NCBI GenBank assembly: GCA_030590405.1
Contig: JAUUYO010000002.1
Span: 1 to 32,212, forward strand
From: Kangiellaceae bacterium
Lineage (GTDB): Bacteria > Pseudomonadota > Gammaproteobacteria > Enterobacterales > Kangiellaceae
Direction of reading: 5' to 3'
DNA length: 32,212 nt
Shown: positions 1 to 8,400 of the stretch, piece by piece
Position numbering within the stretch: the stretch's first letter is position 1
How the letters are laid out: every line of letters begins with the position of its first letter
Made by a program: the position numbers and the translations under genes
The notes under the pieces: model-generated
The model's database searches: none
Told to the model about the DNA's origin: nothing
What the model saw: only the letters and a program-made list of their open reading frames with translations

Positions 1-297
1 GAAGCAAAGAATGGCAAAGATGCTACAGAAAAGGCGATGGGAAATTCTTACGCTCTTATCTTTATGGATTCTTTGATGCCGGTTATGGACGGACCGGAGG
101 CTACATTAAAAATATTATCACAAAATCAACAAAACACGGCTCCGATCATTATTGGACTGTCAGGCAGCGCAAGTTCAGAAGATCTAAAAATTTGTCTACA
201 AGCCGGTATGAGTCGTTGTCTTGTTAAACCGTTAACTTTGAAAATCCTAAAAGAGGTCGTCAATGAAGTCTTTTTACCAAATGAGGAAAGAAACTAA
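1..297 (+). CDS. Response regulator receiver domain, C-terminal part (5' truncated by window edge)
   Basis: Frame is open from base 1 (EAKNGKDATEKAMGNSYALIFMDSLMPVMDGPEAT...). Contains the receiver phospho-acceptor signature ALIFMDSLMPVMDG and a later KP motif (CLVKPLT). Confidence 0.85.
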   Translation, partial: EAKNGKDATEKAMGNSYALIFMDSLMPVMDGPEATLKILSQNQQNTAPIIIGLSGSASSEDLKICLQAGMSRCLVKPLTLKILKEVVNEVFLPNEERN

Positions 298-421
298 ATA
301 ATTACTGGTGTTCGCGTATAATTTCATTCTAAAACATCGCAAAAAACTAGTTCTTTTTTGTACCTCTCTGATATATAGTGTTTCACCATAAATTAGGCTT
401 ACCTTTTATTAGTCCTTAACT

Positions 422-1279
422 ATGAACGAAAAAAATGATATTTCGCATATATTACAACAACTTGGGCTCAACAACCTTGAAGCAGAGGTATATCAGTGCC
501 TGCTGAGTACCAATGGTGTAACGGCTTATAAGATAGGTAAACAATTAAATAAACCAACCGCAAATGTATACAAGGCCATTGATCGTTTAACATCACTAGG
601 GGCTGTTATGACAGAAGCCGGTGAGAATACTTTGTGTGTTGCGGTATCGCCAGAAGAGTTTTTAGACAATCGAATAGATGCCTATTCAAACCTCGCTGAT
701 AAAGCAAAAAAGAAACTGGCTAAACCCGAACCTGTTGAGAGAAACGAAGGGGTCTATAATATTCGATCCGCTGAGCTGGCTATTAGTAAAGCAATAGAGA
801 TGATTAATAATGCCCAACAAATCATTGTGCTTGATGTATTTCCTCAACCCTTAGAAATTTTGCTACCTCATATTCAAAATGCTGCAAACAATGGTATTGA
901 AGTTTATCTTCAATCCTATGAAAAGGTGAAAACAAAAAAAATTAAGCAAGTAGTTACTGAAGGCAGTCAAGAGGTTATTAAATTTTGGTCAAGTCAGCAG
1001 TTAAATTTAGTGTGTGATGGAAATAGCTCGCTACTTGCGTTATTTAATCGCTCATTAACTCAAATATACCAATGTTACTGGAGCCGATCATTGTATATAT
1101 CCTGCATGAATCACATGGGATTTATGCGCGAACACTTGTTTCATAGATTATTTGCCTTAGACAAAGAACAAGAACTCCCTACCAAAGTGATGAGAATGCT
1201 TAATAAACATAAAGTATTCCACAAGAGTTCGATATTGGGCCAGGTTGAATTATTTGATAAATACTCGATAACCCGATAA
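422..1279 (+). CDS. TrmB-family-like HTH transcriptional regulator
   Basis: 285-aa ORF. The N-terminus LNNLEAEVYQCLLSTNGVTAYKIGKQLNKPTANVYKAIDRLTSLGAV matches the TrmB winged-helix pattern, followed by a PLD-like/TrmB C-terminal region. Confidence 0.7.
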   Translation: MNEKNDISHILQQLGLNNLEAEVYQCLLSTNGVTAYKIGKQLNKPTANVYKAIDRLTSLGAVMTEAGENTLCVAVSPEEFLDNRIDAYSNLADKAKKKLAKPEPVERNEGVYNIRSAELAISKAIEMINNAQQIIVLDVFPQPLEILLPHIQNAANNGIEVYLQSYEKVKTKKIKQVVTEGSQEVIKFWSSQQLNLVCDGNSSLLALFNRSLTQIYQCYWSRSLYISCMNHMGFMREHLFHRLFALDKEQELPTKVMRMLNKHKVFHKSSILGQVELFDKYSITR

Positions 1280-1521
1280 CCCGATAATTCAACAATCTTT
1301 AGCACCTCCCGCCTAATTAAACCAGTAACTACTCCACGTTTTTCACAAAAAATAGCAATACTTATTTCAATTTTTTTAGTTTATCTTAAATGATATAAAT
1401 TTTTTACTTTTTATAACGAAATGAGATTTACGCCGCGCACCATATGCCGTAGTATATTTATATACTTCTTTAAAGTTTTTTCAGTAAACAAAAATAACAA
1501 CTTAACTCTTGAGGTAAACAC

Positions 1522-1950
1522 GTGCTGGTAAAAAAATATGATGATAACGAATCCGTACTCCGAATTGACATAACTGACATACGTGGAAGTATTGACATGT
1601 TTATTCAAAATAACGAAACAAGAAATATTTTTTATGGTGAAATTTCACAGAATTTAATAATCAAATCCATAGAAACTTATAACCAACATTGTCACAAAAG
1701 AAATATGCAGGACTATTTAGATTGTATTTATGACTTGACAGAAGTTATTAATATGTCGGAACCTGCTCTCAAAATATTTCAAATGCATCTTCGCCAGGAA
1801 ATGGCTGGAAAAGTACGAAAGACGGGGTTTATTATTAAACAGTATTCTTTTGGGCGGATCGTTGCACTTAGAACCATATTAGGAGCGCGTTTGACAAATG
1901 TTGAACTGTTTTATAATGAAGTAGAATGTCAAAATTGGCTTTCGGTCTAA
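1522..1950 (+). CDS. Hypothetical protein, possibly STAS/SpoIIAA-like fold
   Basis: 142-aa ORF starting at GTG with GAGG upstream. Length and pattern (YLDCIYDLTEVINMSE...) suggest a STAS-like domain, but no diagnostic motif is present. Confidence 0.45.
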   Translation: MLVKKYDDNESVLRIDITDIRGSIDMFIQNNETRNIFYGEISQNLIIKSIETYNQHCHKRNMQDYLDCIYDLTEVINMSEPALKIFQMHLRQEMAGKVRKTGFIIKQYSFGRIVALRTILGARLTNVELFYNEVECQNWLSV

Positions 1951-2027
1951 GCTTAAAAAATAAATGCATGCAATTTAAACATTTTTAGAAACTTTAATAT
2001 TTCTCGGTAAAATTTTGTAATCCACTA

Positions 2028-2336
2028 CTACTCGTGCAACCATGAAGTAATATTTTTCCAAAATGTCGGATTGGCGATACTTGCTTTTCCGTTTACTTCA
2101 TAACGCTTAAGAAAAGCATTAGGAATTTCACGTTGTTCACGCCATTTTTCTAATTCACTGACATAAGCGTAAACCGTATTATTTTTTAAATGTTTATGTC
2201 GTCTAACAGGTAATGCTTCGGTTTCTTCCCAACGTCTCGCCGTTCTTACACAGCGATTCAAGTATTTAGCAATACTTTTCCATGAATGAAGTATTTCCTT
2301 AGGGTATTCTTGCAACCGATCGGTTTCATCATTCAT
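2028..2336 (-). CDS. Small stand-alone HTH (excisionase/MerR-like) DNA-binding protein
   Basis: 102 aa with WKSIAKYLNRCVRTARRWEETEALPVRRHKHLKNNTVYAYVSELEKWREQ, a recognisable helix-turn-helix pattern. Confidence 0.6.
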   Translation of the reverse strand: MNDETDRLQEYPKEILHSWKSIAKYLNRCVRTARRWEETEALPVRRHKHLKNNTVYAYVSELEKWREQREIPNAFLKRYEVNGKASIANPTFWKNITSWLHE

Positions 2337-2659
2337 AATTTCTCCTCAAAATACAGAGCTAGAAAAATCCAACTCTACCGCTAAAAGATATTATATACTG
2401 AACAAACGTGAGTTCATCCCCCAAAAAATTAAAGTAGCATATATATATACTACGCTACAAAATGGTTGAATTGCAAGCCCTCAAACCTCTCAGATTGAGA
2501 TATGTGAAACTGTTCTCAGTTCAGAAACTAGTAATTTGATCTTACGCAAATGAATCTTATCCAAACCTGTGGTTACTTAACTAACAAGGTCAATAGTAGG
2601 CCTTGCATAATTTTATGAACGTTCGATTCAGATTTTTGAGACAGGCTATTGATAGGTAT

Positions 2660-2702
2660 AAGAGCTCAGATGACTGTGTTTTTCGTAGTCAAGCAAGCTC
2701 TT
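2660..2702 (-). terminator. Two-tier stem-loop just downstream of the cyclophilin-DsbA gene; possible terminator or 3' stabiliser
   Basis: AAGAGCT-CAGA-TGACT-GTGTTTTTCGT-AGTCA-AGCA-AGCTCTT: 7-bp and 5-bp stems separated by symmetric 4-nt internal loops. No strong U-run follows. Confidence 0.35.
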
Positions 2703-2731
2703 TATTTCTGATTATAGTCACTATTTAGATT

Positions 2732-3973
2732 TTAGTTGATTAATTTTTGTCTTTCTTTATCGACTAAAAAATCCACTAATTCAAACAGTTGTTGTTGCCC
2801 TCCTGCACGCATTGGATTTACTCGGTATTTACCATTAACAATCACTTCCGGAACACTTGCCAAGGTATATTTTGTGGTCCGAACCTTAGCTAACTCAACG
2901 AGTTTTTTAATTTTTGGGGAATTAAATGTTTCAATAAATAGCTTTTTAGAGACACCGTAAAACTCAAAAAAGCTGGCTAACTCTGTGGCATTACTTAGTT
3001 TCTTTTGTTCAACTACAATGGCTTCAAATAGAGGCTGGTGAGTCAATTTGTGAACCTTCAGCTCAACCGCAGTATAGAATGCTTGCGAATACAAGGTCAT
3101 CGCACTATTCCAAATAGCAGGAAAACGAACAAAGTCAACGTCAGCGGGCTGCTTTTCTAACCATTGCTCAATATCAGGGTCAATACCATAACAATGTCCA
3201 CAGCCATAAGAAAAAGCTTCTAACACTTCAATTTTTGAACTGTCGCGGGTAGCATAAGGCTCATCTAAAACAATATAGTGCTCACCAGCTATAAAAGCTT
3301 GTTTTTCTTTATTGGCCTCGTTGGCAATCTCTGCAACAGCTTGTTTACGCTTCACAGATAAAATAACGATATCGTCTTTGGGTACATCACTAAATTGTCC
3401 AGCTTTTAACGTCGGGGTTAGAGCAATTTTATCGACCACATCCATACCTTGACTAACTTTGCCAAAAACCGCGTAACCTGCTTTTTTGCCATTGGCGTCC
3501 AATTGACGATTATTTTTTATATTAATAAAAAACTGAGACGTCGCACTATTGGGCGAATTTTTTCGAGCCATGGAAATCGTTCCTCGCTCATTTAACAAAC
3601 CATTAAATGACTCGTTGTTAATAGTTGCACGAGTACGCTTTATTTTCATTTCTTTTTCAAAGCCGCCCCCCTGAATCATAAAGCTTGGAATAACCCGATG
3701 AAATAAAGTGTTGCTATAAAAACCATTGTCAACATAAGCGAGAAAATTTTCGACTGTTATTGGCGCTTTTTCTGGTTCAAGATCAATGATAATCTCACCT
3801 ACGTTTGTTTCAAAAACCACCTGGATTATTTCGGCTTTCTTATCAACAGGAATGACTTTTTTCTCTTTATCTACAATATTTTGTTCGTTAACGACCGCAT
3901 AATAATTATCGTAAATAAGAAAACCAGAAACGGCAATTAATACGGGTAATATATATTTCATAATTTTAGGCAT
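2732..3973 (-). CDS. Membrane-anchored periplasmic cyclophilin-type peptidyl-prolyl isomerase fused to a DsbA-like thiol:disulfide oxidoreductase
   Basis: N-terminal hydrophobic anchor (YILPVLIAVSGFLIY). Cyclophilin motifs FHRVIPSFMIQGG...RGTISMARKNSPNSATSQFFIN. C-terminal DsbA-like domain with active site FSYGCGHCYGIDP and cis-Pro-like TLASVPEVIVNGKY. Confidence 0.9.
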   Translation of the reverse strand: MPKIMKYILPVLIAVSGFLIYDNYYAVVNEQNIVDKEKKVIPVDKKAEIIQVVFETNVGEIIIDLEPEKAPITVENFLAYVDNGFYSNTLFHRVIPSFMIQGGGFEKEMKIKRTRATINNESFNGLLNERGTISMARKNSPNSATSQFFINIKNNRQLDANGKKAGYAVFGKVSQGMDVVDKIALTPTLKAGQFSDVPKDDIVILSVKRKQAVAEIANEANKEKQAFIAGEHYIVLDEPYATRDSSKIEVLEAFSYGCGHCYGIDPDIEQWLEKQPADVDFVRFPAIWNSAMTLYSQAFYTAVELKVHKLTHQPLFEAIVVEQKKLSNATELASFFEFYGVSKKLFIETFNSPKIKKLVELAKVRTTKYTLASVPEVIVNGKYRVNPMRAGGQQQLFELVDFLVDKERQKLIN

Positions 3974-4018
3974 TTATTTTCTCCAACTACAATAAAGAAG
4001 ATGATTTAATATAATTTG

Positions 4019-5365
4019 TTACTGAGCTTTCACTTCGACGGATACTGTTTGCGATTCACCTGAACTAAAGATCAATGTAAGGTCAACCTTGTCTCCCTGA
4101 ACCAAATCCTTTTTTGGTGATATCATCATCAAATGCTTACCACCGGGAGCGAGCTTTACTTGATCATTAACCGGAATGGTTAGAGTTTTAAGCTCTCGCA
4201 TATTCATTAATCCATCAACCACGGCCATTTCATGGACCTCAACTTTGTTAAAAGAATCACTTTTTATTCTAATTAAAGTAACCTCTTCTGAGCCAACGTT
4301 AATCAGTGTCATATAACCTGCATTTGCCTCAGAATCTGGCAAAGCCTCACGCACCCAGACATTCATAACGGCAACAACATCTGCACTCGGTTTAGTTTTG
4401 ACAGACCCTAAAACAGACATATTTTTACGACTAAAGATTTTCTCCGATGGACCTTCAGTTATTCTTTTAGTTTCTTGTTGAATATATTCAACAAGATCGT
4501 CAGCTTCCTGGCGATTCAAACGCATATTCGGCATGGCTAAGCTATCATATTGTTTAAATAGGGCCATGGCAATAGGATCTTTGTCTGTTAACATTTGATC
4601 GGGCGCACGAAGCCAGTTAAGCAACCAACTCATTTCTCGTCTTTTGCTCACACCTAGTAGATCTGGGCCTAGCGCATTAGGCAACTCTTTTCCTGTTATC
4701 GTGTGGCAAATATCACAGCGAGTACGGAACAATTGTTCTCCAGCAGTGATATTACGTAATTCAGGCGCAGTTTCATAGCCTTTACCTTTAGGGGCGGCTT
4801 TCCAACCAGTTAGCCAGTTACCGACCTGGTCTGCTAATACGTAGGGGTTTTCAAACGGTGAACGTTTCATCCAACGTCCTGTTTTTTGGTTACCGATGAT
4901 CATACTCACATTGTGGTTATTTGATCCATCTTGTATTTCTTCAATATATAAGCCGAGCTTTTTTCTTATCTCAATGATTTCTTCATTTTTTCCAGTTAAG
5001 AAAGTCCACTTTGCTCCAAATTTTTCGCGGTATTTCTTTAGCTTCGCGGGTGTATCGGTTTTGGGATCAACAGTAATAGAATAAAAGAAGACATCTTTAC
5101 CTAGTCGATCACCGAGTATATCTTGTACTTTTTTTAGTTGAGCAGTTTCTAATGGACATGAGTCTGGGCAGGTTGTATAAATAAAATTAAAAACGACAAT
5201 CTTATCTTTAACTAAATCGTCAAAAAAACGAACTTCTTTGCCTTCATGTGTCGTTAATTTAAAATTAGGGAAATAATCGGCTCCCCAGCGAGAACTAGAA
5301 CTAAAAGCATTGGTACTGAACAGTATGGTTAAAGCGATGGTCGCTATCCATTGGTATTTACGCAT
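4019..5365 (-). CDS. SCO1/SenC - cytochrome c - PCuAC (copper chaperone) three-domain fusion
   Basis: SCO1 motif FNFIYTTCPDSCPLE (CxxxC) and His in NNHNVSMI. Heme site RCDICHT (CxxCH) with candidate Met in LAMPNMRL. PCuAC motif VEVHEMAVVDGLMNMREL...GGKHLMMI. The supplied ORF starts at 5437, but MRKYQWIATIALTILFSTNAFS at 5365 is a signal peptide, and the upstream extension overlaps a terminator hairpin. Confidence 0.9.
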   Translation of the reverse strand: MRKYQWIATIALTILFSTNAFSSSSRWGADYFPNFKLTTHEGKEVRFFDDLVKDKIVVFNFIYTTCPDSCPLETAQLKKVQDILGDRLGKDVFFYSITVDPKTDTPAKLKKYREKFGAKWTFLTGKNEEIIEIRKKLGLYIEEIQDGSNNHNVSMIIGNQKTGRWMKRSPFENPYVLADQVGNWLTGWKAAPKGKGYETAPELRNITAGEQLFRTRCDICHTITGKELPNALGPDLLGVSKRREMSWLLNWLRAPDQMLTDKDPIAMALFKQYDSLAMPNMRLNRQEADDLVEYIQQETKRITEGPSEKIFSRKNMSVLGSVKTKPSADVVAVMNVWVREALPDSEANAGYMTLINVGSEEVTLIRIKSDSFNKVEVHEMAVVDGLMNMRELKTLTIPVNDQVKLAPGGKHLMMISPKKDLVQGDKVDLTLIFSSGESQTVSVEVKAQ

Positions 5366-5395
5366 AATACTTCTCACAATCAAAATGCTAAAAAT

Positions 5396-5430
5396 CAAAA
5401 AACCGCAGTGAGGAGGAAATCTCACTGCGG
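5396..5430 (-). terminator. Rho-independent terminator between the multicopper oxidase and SCO1-fusion genes
   Basis: Perfect 10-bp stem CCGCAGTGAG/CTCACTGCGG (5403-5412 / 5421-5430), 8-nt loop, followed on the minus strand by TTTTTTG. Confidence 0.85.
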
Positions 5431-5470
5431 AAGTCACCTAACTTACTTTTTTATTATCATTACCAGCTAA

Positions 5471-8400
5471 TTAAAATTTGCCAGCATTTCGTGCCGTATG
5501 GATCAACGTATCAACTGTCATAGGTGTAGGACAATTAACAACATGTGGCGAGTTGGGATTTTCAAAATCATAGTTATCTGTACCTATTTGAGGAGGTGCA
5601 GGGAATTCTACAATTTCAATCTTACCTTCTGATCTAAGCTGTTTCAACTGCTCAAGCCCTTTTACAACTCCGACACTGTCTGTCGCTGGAATTAACCAGT
5701 GAGCAAAACCGATGTGCCACATAGGACTGTAGTCATCTTCAGGCATAAAGTAGGAGGGAACACCAACCTGACTACCGAAAGGTCCACCACCTAGAACACC
5801 ATTACCATCTGAAGGCATTGGAGGATAGCTTGGACGGATTGGCGCTGGCGGCATAAACTGAACTAGTGGTACTGCAGCTTCGCCTAAGAACGCATGCTTA
5901 GGTACATAAGGTACACCCATTGCTCTTGAAGGACCAAAAGGGAATGTATCCACAACCACGTAATATGGCAAGTAATCTCCTCCATCAGTCCAGGATTTAT
6001 GTAATTTAAGTGATATCGTTGGAGTAGCGCTATCAGTATCGAGTGCAACTACGTGACCAGACTCATGTAAACCACCCCAAACATTACCGTTATACATACA
6101 AGTTGTATTAGCTGGCAAATCCGGGAAGCTAACGCAAGACTCATCGATTCGGTTATGCTCCCAAGGCTGATCGCCCCATTGGAAAATAATCGCATTGAAA
6201 ATAACGTCTGTTCCACCATAGTTCACACGACGAAGTGGTGAGTAAGTGCTGTTGTCGTTAACATCAGGAATGGCATCTGGGTTTTCACAAGCAACTCCAT
6301 TAGAGGTTCCATCAGAAACGCGACATGGAGGGTTAGCCCATACAGGATTAGGTAGATCGCCATAGAAAGTCCAATGACCACTTTCTGATACAGATGCTTC
6401 AGCAGTTGCTGCAACCGGTGTATTAGTTAACTTGCCAGCCCATGAAAGACCTAATTCGTCAGCTAACTCTTGATCGCTCACATCATGTAATACAAAGAGA
6501 ACTTCCGTCGCATTTCCGTTAGCATCAATATTAGTTCCCTTAGTTAATGGATAAGTAATCACTCCACGCTCATTGTCAGGTTCTGGATCAGACAAAGCAT
6601 CACCAAGCGGCGTATCTTTCAGATTATCAAGCTCAGTGACAACCGCGCCTCTCACCCAGATATCAACAGGCTCTAAAATTGGACCATATTGACCAACATC
6701 ATCACCAGTTCTCGCAGTAGGCAGTGCAACACTATCAACATAGCTGACACCATCCCACGTAGGAATAGGAGTAGGCATTAACTTGGTTTGACCAGGATTT
6801 TCAATATCCCAACGCAATAACATCGCGTGATCTTCATGCTGAGTATTATGGCAATGTTCCATATAGGTTCCAGCAAACTCTCTGAAACGTAAGGCAATTT
6901 CAACAATCGCGCCACTATCAGGTTGTGGTCCAATACGGTAAACATCTTTACGAGCCCATTGTTCCCACTCAGGTGGAGCAACGCCATTTCTACGAAGAAT
7001 AATACCTTCTTCAAAATGGATATGAACTGGATGACTCCACGTTCCACTATTGATCAAACGCCATACTTCCAGGCCACCATTTTTGGTTGGAGCCGCAGAA
7101 AGTCGACGAGGATCCATACCAACACCTTTTCCACCATCAGTTTCAATGACCCATGGCTTCTCATCAGTAGGCTGTCTTTCAAACTCAAAACTACGATGTA
7201 AAGCACCAGCCAGCTCTTCTTCAGTTGGACGCTGAATTGGGATCATCTTCTTCTTGCCAACAACATAATCGGCAGGATCCATACTCTCGTCTTTGCCTTT
7301 ATATTTTTTGACGCGAAACTCAAGGAATTTACCAACAACCGGATCGCCATCTAACCAACGATCAGTCTGACCATCTCCATCATCATCCACAGCAGTTGGA
7401 GAATAAGTACCATTTAGCACATCTTCCAATGAAACAACTTTATCAGTTACTTGGCCGGACTTATGTTGCATCAAGTTAACAAAGTAAAGTTTATCGCCAT
7501 CTTTGAAATTACTGAAATCAACAATAATGTCATAACGCTCTGCGATTGCGTGGGTCGGCAATTCACCGTTTTCAAAATAAACAGTGTGCTCCATGATGTT
7601 TCCATCATTGGCAACCATATGGAAAGGCACACGATCACCCGCTTCATTGACTAGAACGTTTTTGAAATAGCGAGAAACTGAACCATTCAAAATACGGAAA
7701 CGATAACGACGTGCACGAACCTCAAGGTAAGGGTCATACAACCAGTTAACCGTCATCACATCACCAATAAAACCTTTGATGTTGAAAGGGTTAAACCATA
7801 GTTGACCATCACGATCCCATGCTTTATCGGCTAATACCAGGTTAACGTCATAATCACGATTTCCCCAATCTTTAGCGCTACCGCTGGGCAGACGTAAGTT
7901 AACCCCATCATCCAGCTTTTCATTACCTCGATCAAGTGCACTGTAGTAGTTCATCATTGCCGCGTTGCCTTTATAGACATTTTGCGCGGTAAAATCGAGC
8001 ATATGATCATGGAACCAATGGGTACTCATGGTTTCATGCCAGTCACCAGGAAGCTTTTTAATTCCGCCTTTTCCGTCAGGCGCACCAGCACGCATATCTT
8101 GAGCTACAGTGTTGATAGAATCACTACCTGCAAGTGTCATCGGCCAACGATAATCATAAAACTGACCAGGGAAGAAGAACGCATTGGCATAACCATCACT
8201 TTCAGCAGGGTTGTGACCATTATGTTCATGAGTAGAAATGGTATGTACGCCAAATCCTTGATTGGCAGAAACATCAATTGGTAGCGCATTATAATGACGC
8301 ATCACCAAAGGCTCGCCGTACTTAGCTTTTAGTAGTTTTGGCGGTAAAGTACCATCAAATGTCCATAAAGTTTTTGGATCCTGTATTGGCATATTAGGAT

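Noticed and set aside
1411-1608. 65-aa minus-strand ORF
   Set aside because: Overlaps the start of the 1522-1950 gene and low-complexity AT-rich DNA; no motif.
2441-2452. ATATATATATAC alternating AT tract
   Set aside because: Generic AT-rich intergenic sequence; no further support for a specific element.
5413-5420. CCTCC-like (anti-Shine-Dalgarno-like) bases in and beside the terminator loop on the minus strand
   Set aside because: Too short to be meaningful; explained by loop composition.
5365-5437. N-terminal extension MTSAVRFPPHCGFLIFSILIVRSI of the SCO1 fusion
   Set aside because: Encoded by the terminator hairpin and its U-tract; a normal signal peptide starts at MRKYQW.
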